From Paracoccus indicus (lineage in GTDB: Bacteria; Pseudomonadota; Alphaproteobacteria; Rhodobacterales; Rhodobacteraceae), in contig NZ_PYWA01000003.1 in NCBI RefSeq assembly GCF_003056335.1, positions 186,001 to 250,000 on the forward strand: 64,000 bases of DNA, in the 5' to 3' direction. Position 1 is the stretch's first letter. Every line of letters begins with the position of its first letter. Positions 38,311-49,332 of this stretch are shown here, piece by piece. Below the pieces are notes generated by a model. The model saw nothing but the letters and a program-made list of their open reading frames with translations, did not search any database and was not told where the DNA came from. The translations under genes and the position numbers were made by a program.

Positions 38311-39495
38311 TCAGCGATAGCCGACGACTTCCATCTTGCCATCCTTGAACTCGACCTCGCGGAAGGTGCCCGAGGATTCACCCGGCTCGATCAGTTCGAC
38401 TGCGGTGGCGCCGACATAGTCGACATCGCCGCCGCCGTTGATGATCTCCAGCGCCTTGGCCAGTTCACCGGGCAGGATCTCCTCGCCGGGGGCGTTGGCG
38501 ACATCCATGACGCTGCCCTTGTAGGTCGCGGGATCGGTCGAGCCCGACTTGGCCATCGCCAGCAGCATCAGCGCCGCGGCATCGTAAGCCTCGCCCGAGA
38601 AGGCGCCCGAGCCGTCGAAGCCCGCTTCCTCGGCCATCGTCAGGAAGGTTTCGCGACCCGGGCCGTCGGCGGCAGGGTTCTGGCCAAAGCTGCCATCGAT
38701 TTCCGAACCGAAGTTCGTTTCCAGCGCGGAACCGACCATGCCGTCGGGGAAGACGAAGGTTTCGAAGGCACCGGTATCCAGCGCGGCACGGACCACGCCC
38801 GAACCACCCTGGTCGACATAGCCTACGACCACAAGCGCGTCGCCACCGGCGGCGGCAAGTGCGGCGACCTCGGCCGAATAGTCGGCCTTGCCATCGTCAT
38901 GGGCGCTGTTGACCGTGACGCTGCCGCCCTTTTCTTCGAACGCCTTGGCAAAGCTGTCGGCCAGGCCCTTGCCGTAATCGTTGTTGGTATAGGTAACGGC
39001 GACCGACTTGATGTCGCGGCCCAGCACGATGTCGGCCATGACGTCGCCCTGGCGTGCATCCGAGGGCGCGGTGCGGAAGAACAGGCCGTCATCCTCGATC
39101 GTGGTCAGCGCGGGCGAGGTGGCCGAGGGCGAGATCATCACCATGCCGTTCGCCTTGGCGACGTTTTCAAGGCTGGCGATCGTCTCGCCCGAGCACATGC
39201 CCCCCATGATGCCCTTGACGCCTTCGGCGGCGATCAGGCGTTCCACGGTGGCGGTGGCTGCGGCGGCGTCGATGCAGGTGCTGTCGCCGGTGACCGACAC
39301 GACGGTCGTGCCGTCCAGCAGCAGGCCGCTGTCGCTGACCTCTTTCATTGCCATTTCGGCACCCTGCTGCATGGCGGGGGCCATGGATTCCAGCGGTCCC
39401 GTGAAGCCGAGCGATACGCCCAGCTTGATTTCTTCAGCACCAGCGGCACCGGCCATCAATGCACCGGCGGCGGTCGCAAGAAGAAGTTTTTTCAT
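38311..39495 (-). CDS. livJ: Branched-chain amino acid-binding periplasmic protein
   Basis: Type I periplasmic binding protein of 394 aa. The signal peptide is MKKLLLATAAGALMAGAAGA, followed by EEIKLGVSLGFTGPLESMAP, the usual first strand. GMCSGETIASLENVAKANG and SPSATSPALTTIEDDGLFFR carry the Ser/Thr residues that bind the amino-acid backbone. It captures a branched-chain or related amino acid and docks on LivHM. It is the first gene of the operon. The 178-base gap to proS upstream would hold the promoter. Confidence 0.92.
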   Translation of the reverse strand: MKKLLLATAAGALMAGAAGAEEIKLGVSLGFTGPLESMAPAMQQGAEMAMKEVSDSGLLLDGTTVVSVTGDSTCIDAAAATATVERLIAAEGVKGIMGGMCSGETIASLENVAKANGMVMISPSATSPALTTIEDDGLFFRTAPSDARQGDVMADIVLGRDIKSVAVTYTNNDYGKGLADSFAKAFEEKGGSVTVNSAHDDGKADYSAEVAALAAAGGDALVVVGYVDQGGSGVVRAALDTGAFETFVFPDGMVGSALETNFGSEIDGSFGQNPAADGPGRETFLTMAEEAGFDGSGAFSGEAYDAAALMLLAMAKSGSTDPATYKGSVMDVANAPGEEILPGELAKALEIINGGGDVDYVGATAVELIEPGESSGTFREVEFKDGKMEVVGYR

Positions 39496-39673
39496 TGGTC
39501 GTCTCCCAGTTGGAACGTTGTCCTGAGGGTGACGTTAGAAGCGGGTTAGGGAAAAAGAAAGCGCCATGTCGCGCCGATCTGCATGGTTTTTGGACAGATT
39601 GACAATGTGACGCTGCGCCAATCCGCGCCATGCGGGGACCGACCGGCGACGCAGGGCCGCCGGTCGTGCCGGA

Positions 39674-41035
39674 TCACTTGTCCTGAACCGAAAGGCCCAG
39701 GATCGGCTGATAGATCTGCTGGACGCGGGCGATGGCATCGCGGGCCGACATCTCGATGCTTTTGCCGCTGCGACGGTCGGTCAGCTCGACCACGTTGTTG
39801 GCCAGACCGCGCGGGCCGACCGTGATGCGCCAAGGTGCACCGATCAGATCCATCGAGGCGAATTTCGCCCCCGCCCGTTCGTTGCGGTCGTCATAGAGCG
39901 GGTCCAGACCGCGCGTCTGCAGTTCGGCATAGATCGCCTCGCAGGCGCCGTCGGTCGAGGCGTCGCCCTGCTTCAGGTTCACGATGGCGACGTGGAAGGG
40001 GGTCACGCCCTCGGGCCAAATGATGCCCTTGTCGTCGTGGTTCGCCTCGATGATGGCACCCAGCAGGCGGCTGACGCCGATGCCGTGGCTGCCCATGTGG
40101 ACGGGGACATGTGCCCCGTCGGGTCCGACGACCGTTGCGCCCATCGGTTCGGAATACTTGGTGCCGAAGTAGAAGATCTGGCCGACCTCGATGCCGCGTG
40201 CCGTGCGGCGGCGTTCTTCGGGGACCTGATCGAAGATGGCCTGATCGTGGGTCTCGTCGGTGCGGGCATAGCGGCTGGTGAATTCCTCCAGCACGGCCTG
40301 GCATTCCTCGACGCTGTCGTAATCGATCTGGCGGTCGCCGAACTTCAGGTCGGTGATCTGGCTGTCATAGAAGACCTCGGATTCGCCTGTTTCGGCCAGC
40401 ACCAGGAATTCATGGGTGTAATCGCCGCCGATCGGACCGCCATCGGCACGCATCGGAATGGCCTGCAGGCCCATCCGTTCATAGCTGCGCAGATAGGTCA
40501 CCAGGTGGCGGTTATAGGCGTGCAGCGCGTCTTCCTTGGTCAGGTCGAAGGTATAGCCGTCCTTCATCAGGAATTCGCGGCCACGCATCACGCCGAAGCG
40601 GGGGCGCATCTCGTCGCGGAACTTCCACTGGATGTGATACAGCGTCATCGGCAGCTCTTTGTAGCTGTTGACGTGGCTGCGGAAGATGTCGGTGATCATC
40701 TCCTCGTTCGTGGGACCATAGAGCAGGTCGCGCTTCTGGCGGTCGCGGATGCGCAGCATCTCCTCGCCATAATCGTCATAGCGGCCGGATTCGCGCCACA
40801 GGTCGGCGGGCTGCAGGGTCGGCATCAGCATCGGGATGTGGCCGGCGCGCTGCTGTTCCTCATGGACGATCTGCTCGATCCGGCGCAGCACCTTGAAACC
40901 GAGCGGCAGCCAGGAATAGATCCCCGCCGCCTGCTGCTTGATCATGCCCGCGCGCAGCATCAGCCGGTGGCTGACGATCTGCGCCTCTTTGGGGTCTTCC
41001 TTCAGTACGGGCAGGAAATAACGCGACATGCGCAT
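39674..41035 (-). CDS. proS: Prolyl-tRNA synthetase (short, alphaproteobacterial type)
   Basis: Class II synthetase of 453 aa that charges tRNA-Pro. Motif 2/3 features are [35 protein letters not shown] and the C-terminal [17 protein letters not shown]. The inserted editing domain of the E. coli type is absent, as is normal for the short ProS of alphaproteobacteria. The start at 41035 ([15 protein letters not shown]) is the family start. The gene is divergent from the AI-2E permease gene. Confidence 0.96.
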   Translation of the reverse strand: MRMSRYFLPVLKEDPKEAQIVSHRLMLRAGMIKQQAAGIYSWLPLGFKVLRRIEQIVHEEQQRAGHIPMLMPTLQPADLWRESGRYDDYGEEMLRIRDRQKRDLLYGPTNEEMITDIFRSHVNSYKELPMTLYHIQWKFRDEMRPRFGVMRGREFLMKDGYTFDLTKEDALHAYNRHLVTYLRSYERMGLQAIPMRADGGPIGGDYTHEFLVLAETGESEVFYDSQITDLKFGDRQIDYDSVEECQAVLEEFTSRYARTDETHDQAIFDQVPEERRRTARGIEVGQIFYFGTKYSEPMGATVVGPDGAHVPVHMGSHGIGVSRLLGAIIEANHDDKGIIWPEGVTPFHVAIVNLKQGDASTDGACEAIYAELQTRGLDPLYDDRNERAGAKFASMDLIGAPWRITVGPRGLANNVVELTDRRSGKSIEMSARDAIARVQQIYQPILGLSVQDK

Positions 41036-41200
41036 GGGGAACGGTCCTTCAAAGCGGTTTGGCGCAGGGTTACAGGACCGGCGGCCACTTGCCAAGAACC
41101 TGCGGCCCCGCCGCCGCATGTCATGGGGGCGCATGGCGCTTGCAACCGGCGTCGCGGAGGGTCACATTCGGGTGGAAGATCAGATCACAAGGGCAGGTTC

Positions 41201-42409
41201 ATGCGCATCCCCGTTCGCAAGCAGATCATGTGGTGGGGGGTGGCGGCCGTCACCCTGCTGCTGACGCTGTGGTTGCTGGGCCAGGCGGTTCTGCCATTCA
41301 TCCTGGGGGCAGGGGTCGCCTATCTGCTGGACCCCGTCGCCGACCGGCTGGAGCGGTTGGGCCTGTCGCGCACCATGTCGGTCGTGGTCATCACCTTCGT
41401 CGTGGTCCTTGTCTTCGTCGCGGTGGTCCTGCTGATCATGCCGGTCCTGATCCGTCAGGCCAGCGCCCTGATCGAGACCGCGCCCCAGATGCTGGACCAG
41501 GCGCGCGCCTTCGTCGACAACCGCTTTCCGGGCACCATCCCGCAGGGGGCAGGGCTGGACAAGACGCTGGCCGACCTGCAGACCGCCATCGGCGAACGCG
41601 CGGGCAGCTTTGCCTCGACCATCCTTGGGTCGGTGCGCGGGGTGATCGGAACCATCGCGCTGCTGGTCATCGTTCCGGTGGTGGCCTTTTACCTGCTGCT
41701 GGACTGGGACAACATGGTCGAGGCCGTGGATCGCCACCTGCCGCGCGAACATGCCGCCACGGTCCGTCAGCTGGCCTCCGAGATCGACGAGGCGCTGTCG
41801 GGCTTTTTGCGTGGGCAGTCGCTGGTCATCCTGATCCTGGGCATCTGGTACGCCTTGGCACTGATGATCGTGGGGCTGCCCTTCGGTTTCTTCATCGGCA
41901 TCATGGCCGCCTGCCTGTCCTTTATCCCCTATGTCGGCGTGCTGATCGGCGGGGCGACGGCCATCGGGGTCGCCCTGTTCAGCTTCTGGGGCGAGCCTGT
42001 CTGGATCGGCGCCGTCATCGCCATCTTCGGCATCGGTCAGGTGGTCGAGGGCAATTATCTGCAGCCCAAGATCGTTGGCGGCCATGTCGGCCTGCACCCG
42101 GTCTGGCTGTTGCTTGCGCTGTCGGTCTTTGGTGCGCTGTTCGGGTTCGTGGGGCTGGTCATGGCGGTTCCGATGGCGGCGGCGCTTGGGGTGCTGGCGC
42201 GCTTCCTGATCGCGCGCTATCGCGAAAGTTCGCTCTATACCGGGCAGGTGGCGCCTTCAGATCCCGACATGCCGATCCTGGTGGAAATCGTGCCGGCCGG
42301 CACTGTCCGCGACAGCATGCGCCAAGCCCGGCTGGCCGCCGATCACGCCCGTGGCCAGCAGGAAATCGAGGTGATGCAGGAAGACCTGCTTCGCCGGTCG
42401 ACGGACTGA
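41201..42409 (+). CDS. AI-2E (TqsA/PerM)-family membrane protein
   Basis: Integral membrane protein of 402 aa with about eight helices. Family marks are AVLPFILGAGVAYLLDPVAD at the start, LVIVPVVAFYLLLDWDNM, SGFLRGQSLVILILGIWYAL and the glycine-rich VGGHVGLHPVWLLLALSVFG. Named for TqsA, an autoinducer-2 exporter of E. coli, but many members, such as PerM, have other or unknown substrates. It leads a same-strand run with hdaA and ppk: 12 bases to hdaA. The ATG at 41201 gives a positive N-terminus before the first helix. Confidence 0.88.
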   Translation: MRIPVRKQIMWWGVAAVTLLLTLWLLGQAVLPFILGAGVAYLLDPVADRLERLGLSRTMSVVVITFVVVLVFVAVVLLIMPVLIRQASALIETAPQMLDQARAFVDNRFPGTIPQGAGLDKTLADLQTAIGERAGSFASTILGSVRGVIGTIALLVIVPVVAFYLLLDWDNMVEAVDRHLPREHAATVRQLASEIDEALSGFLRGQSLVILILGIWYALALMIVGLPFGFFIGIMAACLSFIPYVGVLIGGATAIGVALFSFWGEPVWIGAVIAIFGIGQVVEGNYLQPKIVGGHVGLHPVWLLLALSVFGALFGFVGLVMAVPMAAALGVLARFLIARYRESSLYTGQVAPSDPDMPILVEIVPAGTVRDSMRQARLAADHARGQQEIEVMQEDLLRRSTD

Positions 42410-42421
42410 CCCGGAGGCTGC

Positions 42422-43126
42422 GTGATCCCGACCTCGTCCTCCCGCCAGCTGACCCTAGATCTGACGACGCCACCGGCCCACGCAAGGTCCGACTTCCTGC
42501 CCGCCCCGGCCAACCGGGATGCGCTGGCGGTGCTGGATGCGCCCATGTCCTGGCCCGACGGGCGGATGCTGCTGATCGGCCCCGAGGGCGCGGGCAAGAC
42601 CCATATGGCGGCCTTCTGGGCGGCGGAAAACGGCGCGCGTCGGATTGCGGCGGCAGCCCTGCGGCCCGATGCGCCCGACATGCTGGCCTCCGAGGGTGGC
42701 GCCATCGTCGTCGAGGATGCCGATCACGCGGGCTTTGCCGCCGGGGTCGAACAGGCACTGTTCCACCTGTGGAACCTCTGCGGGCCGCGCGACTGCCTGC
42801 TGCTGATCACGGCGCGCAGGCCCCCGCGCGATTGGGGGCTGGTGCTGCCGGACCTGCGTTCGCGGATGGATGCCATGCCGCAGGTCCACCTTGGTCCCCC
42901 GGATCAGGCGCTGCTGGCGGCGGTGCTGGTCAAGCTGTTCGCCGACCGTCAGCTGGCCGTGTCTGCCGGGCTGATCGACTGGCTGTCGCTGCACATGGAC
43001 CGCGACCTGGGGCTGGCCCGTCGGCTGGTCACGGCGATGGATCACGCCGCGATGGCGCAGAAAGGCCCCGTCACCCGCCGCATTGCCGCCGAGCTGCTGG
43101 ACAAGCTGTCCGAGGCTGACGCATGA
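42422..43126 (+). CDS. hdaA: DnaA regulatory inactivator Hda homologue
   Basis: AAA+ protein of 234 aa related to the DnaA ATPase domain but lacking its DNA-binding domain. The N-terminal QLTLDL (residues 9-14) fits the short clamp-binding motif by which Hda docks on the beta clamp. Walker A is GPEGAGKTHMAAFWA and Walker B is AIVVEDADHAG. Sensor and arginine-finger regions follow (DLRSRMDAMPQV). With the clamp it stimulates ATP hydrolysis by DnaA and so limits initiation. It sits directly before ppk, as in other alphaproteobacteria. Confidence 0.88.
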   Translation: MIPTSSSRQLTLDLTTPPAHARSDFLPAPANRDALAVLDAPMSWPDGRMLLIGPEGAGKTHMAAFWAAENGARRIAAAALRPDAPDMLASEGGAIVVEDADHAGFAAGVEQALFHLWNLCGPRDCLLLITARRPPRDWGLVLPDLRSRMDAMPQVHLGPPDQALLAAVLVKLFADRQLAVSAGLIDWLSLHMDRDLGLARRLVTAMDHAAMAQKGPVTRRIAAELLDKLSEADA

Positions 43127-43154
43127 TCGCCCCAACCGACGTCCCTGGAAAAAC

Positions 43155-45320
43155 ATGACCCAAGCCGATTTCCTCCGCTCGCCCTTTCCGGAACCCAAGG
43201 TGCTGCCGGGCGGTGTGCCGCAGGGGGCCAACCGCTTCTTCAACCGAGAGCTTTCCTGGCTGTCCTTCAACTGGCGCGTCCTGGACGAGGCGCGCAATCC
43301 CCGCGTGCCGCTGCTGGAACGGCTGCGCTTCGTGTCGATCAGCGCGACCAATCTGGACGAATTCTATACCACCCGCGTGGCCGGCCTGCGCGAATTGGTG
43401 CGCGAGGGCAGTACGACCCCCTCGGACGATGGGCTGCTGCCTGCCGAACAGCTGGCGCTGATCAACGCCGATGCGCGGCGGCTGATGGCGGCGCAGCAGG
43501 GCGTCTGGAACGGGTTGCGCCGCGAGATGGAGCAGACGGGCATCGTCATCCTGTCCCGCCAGCGCCTGACCCGCGCCGAAGAGGAATTCCTGCACGGCTA
43601 TTTCCAGAACCGCGTCTTTCCGGTCCTGTCACCGCTGGCCATCGACCCCGCGCATCCTTTCCCCTTCATCCCCAACACCGGCTTCTCACTGGCGCTGCAA
43701 TTGGCACGCGAGACCGACGGGCGGCAGATGCAGGCGCTGCTGCCCATTCCGGCGCAGCTTCCGCGCTTCGTGCCCCTGCCGGGGGGCGAACGCTTCCTGC
43801 GCCTTGAAGATCTGCTGCTGATGCATCTGGCCAGCCTGTTCCCGGGCTATCGCGACGTCGGGCATTGCAGCTTCCGCGTGCTGCGCGACAGCGATCTGGA
43901 GGTCGAGGAGGAGGCCGAGGATCTGGTCCGCGAATTCGAGACCGCGCTGAAGCGCCGCCGACGCGGCAGCGTCATCCGGCTGAAGATCACATCCGGCGCG
44001 CCGGACCGCCTGCGCCGCCTGATCATGGACGAGCTGGAGGTGACCGCCGACGAGGTGATCGAGGTCGAGGGCCTGCTGGGCATGGCCGACCTCTCGGAAC
44101 TGGTGCTGGACAGCCGACGCGATCTGCTGTGGCCCGTCTTCACGCCCCGCGTGCCCGAACGCGTGCAGGACCATGACGGCGACATGTTCGCCGCCATCCG
44201 GCAAAAGGACATGCTGCTGCACCACCCCTATGAGACCTTCGACATGGTGGTGCGCTTTCTGGCGCAGGCGGCGCGCGATCCCGACGTGCTGGCGATCAAG
44301 CAGACGCTCTATCGCACCAGCCGCGACAGCCCCATCGTCGATGCGCTTTGCGAGGCGGCCGAGGCCGGGAAATCCGTCACCGCGCTGGTCGAACTGAAGG
44401 CGCGTTTCGACGAAGCTGCCAATATCCGCCAGTCGCGGCGGCTGGAACGGGCGGGGGCGCATGTCGTCTATGGCTTTGTCAACTACAAGACCCACGCCAA
44501 GATCAGCACCATCGTGCGGCGAGAAGGCGACGCGCTGGTCACCTATACCCACTATGGGACGGGCAATTATCACCCGATCACGGCGCGGATCTATACCGAC
44601 ATGTCGCTGTTCACCTGCGACGCTGAACTGGGCCGCGATGCGACCAAGGTCTTCAACTATCTGTCGGGCTATGTGCAGCCGGCGGGTCTTGAGAACCTGT
44701 CGATCTCGCCCATCGATCTGAAGGCCCATCTGATCGCGCTGATCGCAGCCGAGGCGGAATTTGCCCGCCAAGGCCGTCCCGCCGCAATCTGGGTCAAGGT
44801 CAACTCGCTGACCGAGACCGATGTGATCGAGGCACTTTATGCCGCCAGCGAGGCAGGCGTCAAAATCAGCCTCGTCGTTCGTGGAATCTGCGGGATCAGA
44901 CCCGGTATCAAGGGCTTGTCCGAGAATATCCGCGTCAAGTCGATCGTCGGGCGCTATCTTGAACATTCGCGCATCGTCTGTTTCGGCAACGGCTACGGGC
45001 TGCCATCGATCAAGTCGCGGGTCTTCATCAGCTCGGCCGACTGGATGGACCGCAACCTGAACCGCCGGGTGGAAACGCTGGTCGAATGCCGCAACGACAC
45101 GGTCAAGGCGCAGATCGTCAACCAGGTCATGGCCGCCAACATGGCCGACGAGGCGCAAAGCTGGCTGTTGCAGCCAGATGGCCGCTTCCTGCGTTACCTC
45201 CCGCAGGGACGCGACGATCTGTTCAACTGCCACCGGTTCTTCATGGAGAACCCCTCGCTGTCGGGGCGGGGCACGGCAGGGGCGCGGGACGTTCCGGCGC
45301 TGACACATTCTTCCGATTGA
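43155..45320 (+). CDS. ppk: Polyphosphate kinase 1
   Basis: Makes polyphosphate from ATP and can run in reverse. The 721-aa protein starts FFNRELSWLSFNWRVLDEA in the N domain, then the H domain (HPFPFIPNTGFSLALQL), and two phospholipase D-like catalytic domains. One catalytic His is expected in YKTHAKISTIVRREG, the autophosphorylated residue, and the second in VGRYLEHSRIVCFG. It starts at 43155, 28 bases after hdaA, and is followed by the degrading enzyme ppx, a common pairing. Confidence 0.96.
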   Translation: MTQADFLRSPFPEPKVLPGGVPQGANRFFNRELSWLSFNWRVLDEARNPRVPLLERLRFVSISATNLDEFYTTRVAGLRELVREGSTTPSDDGLLPAEQLALINADARRLMAAQQGVWNGLRREMEQTGIVILSRQRLTRAEEEFLHGYFQNRVFPVLSPLAIDPAHPFPFIPNTGFSLALQLARETDGRQMQALLPIPAQLPRFVPLPGGERFLRLEDLLLMHLASLFPGYRDVGHCSFRVLRDSDLEVEEEAEDLVREFETALKRRRRGSVIRLKITSGAPDRLRRLIMDELEVTADEVIEVEGLLGMADLSELVLDSRRDLLWPVFTPRVPERVQDHDGDMFAAIRQKDMLLHHPYETFDMVVRFLAQAARDPDVLAIKQTLYRTSRDSPIVDALCEAAEAGKSVTALVELKARFDEAANIRQSRRLERAGAHVVYGFVNYKTHAKISTIVRREGDALVTYTHYGTGNYHPITARIYTDMSLFTCDAELGRDATKVFNYLSGYVQPAGLENLSISPIDLKAHLIALIAAEAEFARQGRPAAIWVKVNSLTETDVIEALYAASEAGVKISLVVRGICGIRPGIKGLSENIRVKSIVGRYLEHSRIVCFGNGYGLPSIKSRVFISSADWMDRNLNRRVETLVECRNDTVKAQIVNQVMAANMADEAQSWLLQPDGRFLRYLPQGRDDLFNCHRFFMENPSLSGRGTAGARDVPALTHSSD

Positions 45321-45375
45321 CGACCTGGCCTTGCCGGGCCAAGGAACCTTGAGGGCATAGCGAAAGGCTTGAACC

Positions 45376-46899
45376 ATGAACGGGGTGCGAACCACCAGCG
45401 GACAGAAGATCGAGCCATTCGGTCGCAAGTTCTCGAAGCTGCCCAAGCGGTCACTGAAACGGGTCGGCGTCGTGGATGTCGGGTCGAACTCGATCCGTCT
45501 TGTCGTCTTCGACGGCGCGGCCAGGTCGCCCGCCTATTTCTACAACGAAAAGGTCATGGCGGGGCTGGGGCAGGACATGGCCACCACCGGCCGCCTGAAC
45601 CCCGCGGGGGTCGAGCGTGGGTTTTCCGCGTTGGCCCGTTTCGCGGCCCTTGCCAAAAGCATGGACATCCAGCCGCTGACCTGCGTCGCCACCGCCGCCG
45701 TGCGTGAGGCCGAGGACGGCCCCGCCTTCCAGGCGCGGGTCGAGAAGGAAACCGGTCTGAAGCTTTTCGTCATCGACGGTCAGGAGGAGGCGCGGCTTTC
45801 GGCGCAGGGGGTGCTGCTGGGCTGGCCGGATGCCAAGGGGTTGGTCTGCGACATTGGCGGCAACTCTCTGGAACTGGCGGTCGTGGAAAACGGCAAGGTT
45901 GGCAAGCGCGTCACCTCGCAGCTTGGGCCGTTCCGCCTGCAGCAGGTTCCGCCGGACAAGCTGCAGGATCACATCACGGGGATCCTGTCCGATCTGGCCG
46001 ATCAGGTCGGCACCGATCACGAGCGCATCTATCTGGTCGGGGGGTCCTGGCGGGCCATCGCGCGTCTGGACATGGAGCGCACCGACTATCCGATGACCGT
46101 GCTGCATGAATACCGGATGAGCCCGGATTCGGTCGCCGAGACGATCGAATGGATGGGACAATACGACCTGAACACGCTGCGCGGCAAGGTCGGCATATCC
46201 TCGTCCCGGATCGAACTGGTGCCCTTGGCCAGCAAGGTCCTGTCGCAGCTGATCGACGTCTTCGTCCCGAAGGAGCTGGCGGTTTCCAGCTTCGGGATAC
46301 GCGAAGGTCTGCTTTACGAACATATGTCCGATACGTTGCGCCGTCGGGATCCGCTGATCGAGGCCGCGCGCTTCACCGAAAAGCAGATGGCGCGCATGCC
46401 CGGTTTCGGCAAGAAGCTGTATCACTTCCTGCTGCCTCTGTTTCCGGACCTTGCGCCCGAAAGCGATCGCCTGATGCAGGCGGCCTGCCTGCTGCACGAC
46501 ACGGCCTGGCGCGCCCATCCCGATTACCGCGCCGAAGCTTGTTTCGACAATGTCACGCGCGCCAACATGGCCGCCCTCAGCCACCCCGAGCGGATATATC
46601 TGGGACTGGCGCTTCTGCACCGTTACAAGAACAATCGCGCGCAGTCGCAGTTCGCGCCCTTGTTCGCGCTGCTCTCCGAGGATGAGATCCTGGCAGCCGA
46701 GATCCTGGGAAAGGCCATGCGTTTCGGTGCCATGTTCGCCATCGACGATCTGGCGGGCGCCGCTTCGCTGAAGCATGTGCCGGGCGAAAGCGTGACGCTG
46801 CGCCTGACCAGGACGGGGCGTGCCCTGATGGGCGAGGTCGCCCGGTCGCGTTTCCAGTCGCTGTGCAAATCCATGAAGGTCGAGGGCGTCATAACCTGA
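45376..46899 (+). CDS. ppx: Exopolyphosphatase / pppGpp phosphohydrolase (Ppx/GppA)
   Basis: Hydrolyses polyphosphate from the end and may act on pppGpp. The 507-aa protein has the ASKHA-fold phosphate loops VVDVGSNSIRLVVFDG and VCDIGGNSLELAVVENG. The catalytic-base region is DGQEEARLSAQG. A C-terminal HD-like helical domain reads AACLLHDTAWRAHPDYRAE. It lies 55 bases after ppk. The pair lets the cell set polyphosphate level from one locus. Confidence 0.93.
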   Translation: MNGVRTTSGQKIEPFGRKFSKLPKRSLKRVGVVDVGSNSIRLVVFDGAARSPAYFYNEKVMAGLGQDMATTGRLNPAGVERGFSALARFAALAKSMDIQPLTCVATAAVREAEDGPAFQARVEKETGLKLFVIDGQEEARLSAQGVLLGWPDAKGLVCDIGGNSLELAVVENGKVGKRVTSQLGPFRLQQVPPDKLQDHITGILSDLADQVGTDHERIYLVGGSWRAIARLDMERTDYPMTVLHEYRMSPDSVAETIEWMGQYDLNTLRGKVGISSSRIELVPLASKVLSQLIDVFVPKELAVSSFGIREGLLYEHMSDTLRRRDPLIEAARFTEKQMARMPGFGKKLYHFLLPLFPDLAPESDRLMQAACLLHDTAWRAHPDYRAEACFDNVTRANMAALSHPERIYLGLALLHRYKNNRAQSQFAPLFALLSEDEILAAEILGKAMRFGAMFAIDDLAGAASLKHVPGESVTLRLTRTGRALMGEVARSRFQSLCKSMKVEGVIT

Positions 46900-46901
46900 C
46901 A

Positions 46902-46922
46902 CTCCGCGCATCTTTCGCGGAG
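46902..46922 (+). terminator. Hairpin after ppx (possible terminator)
   Basis: Perfect 7-bp stem CTCCGCG/CGCGGAG with a 7-base loop, two bases after the ppx stop. There is no T-run. The 185 bases from here to the groEL terminator hold no gene that I can support. Confidence 0.45.
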
Positions 46923-47110
46923 CGTGCGCCGATATGAGCAACCCGACCGGGTCATGTCCCCGGTTGGCAGTTTTCATCGATCGCCCCGAATGATGCAGTG
47001 CGGCGGTCGCATGGTGCCTTGCCAATAAGGTGTTCGATGTGCGGCTGACGAATGCCGTCGGTTCGGGACCGACCATCGGCGCGTGCCATCGTCAATATCC
47101 GGAACAGAAA

Positions 47111-47134
47111 AAGGGCGCCCAGCAGGGCGCCCTT
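47111..47134 (-). terminator. Terminator after groEL
   Basis: Perfect 10-bp stem AAGGGCGCCC/GGGCGCCCTT with loop AGCA. On the minus strand it is followed by a T-rich run (TTTCTG), 30 bases after the groEL stop. Confidence 0.85.
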
Positions 47135-47164
47135 CTTGGTATCTGCCGGTAGGCAGGGGGATGA

Positions 47165-48838
<1,674 letters not shown>

Positions 48839-48849
48839 CTATCCGGGGA

Positions 48850-49137
48850 TCAGCTGATCACGCCCAGGATGTCGCCTTCTTTCATGATCAACAGCTCTTC
48901 GCCGTCGACCGTGACTTCGGTACCGGACCATTTGCCGAACAGCACGCGGTCGCCTGCCTTGACCGAGGGTGCGATCAGCTCGCCCGAGTCTTTGCGTGCG
49001 CCATCACCGACCGAGACGACTTCGCCTTCCGCGGGCTTTTCCTTGGCGTTGTCGGGGATGATCAGACCGCCCTTGGTCTTTTCTTCCGACTGGACGCGGC
49101 GGACCAGAACGCGGTCTTGCAGCGGTTTGAATGCCAT
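48850..49137 (-). CDS. groES: Co-chaperonin GroES (Hsp10)
   Basis: Lid of the GroEL cage, 95 aa, starting [20 protein letters not shown]. The mobile loop is [18 protein letters not shown] and the C-terminus reads [11 protein letters not shown]. The start at 49137 is standard; the longer frame to 49182 is leader. It is the first gene of the operon and stands 38 bases downstream of a CIRCE operator. Confidence 0.98.
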   Translation of the reverse strand: MAFKPLQDRVLVRRVQSEEKTKGGLIIPDNAKEKPAEGEVVSVGDGARKDSGELIAPSVKAGDRVLFGKWSGTEVTVDGEELLIMKEGDILGVIS

Positions 49138-49175
49138 GTGAACACTCCGATGTTTCAGGTTGCAGTGTTTCGTTG

Positions 49176-49202
49176 TTGGCACTCACCGGCTGCGAGTGCC
49201 AA
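49176..49202 (-). promoter_or_regulatory. CIRCE operator (HrcA site) before groESL
   Basis: Inverted repeat TTGGCACTC-N9-GAGTGCCAA, perfect over 9-bp arms. It matches the CIRCE consensus TTAGCACTC-N9-GAGTGCTAA with one symmetric change. HrcA binding here represses groESL until heat or misfolding stress. Confidence 0.96.
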
Positions 49203-49209
49203 TGACGTT

Positions 49210-49238
49210 GATCTAGGGCCGACACACGACACTGTCAA
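49210..49238 (-). promoter_or_regulatory. groESL promoter
   Basis: On the minus strand a perfect -35 TTGACA (49238-49233) is followed by a 17-base spacer and a -10-like TAGATC (49215-49210). The predicted start of transcription falls at about 49203, the edge of the CIRCE repeat, which is the usual arrangement for HrcA control. Confidence 0.7.
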
Positions 49239-49332
49239 CGGGCTTGAGGGGGGATTTTGCATCGGTCCGCTGGAAGCCGGGGGCATTTCGTGACAGCCTG
49301 CGCGACATCTGCCACGCATTTGGAAAGACGCG

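Noticed and set aside
46923..47110. Possible small RNA or gene between ppx and the groEL terminator
   Set aside because: I find no open frame with a ribosome site, no promoter-like pair and no stable hairpin with a T-run pointing either way other than the two terminators listed.
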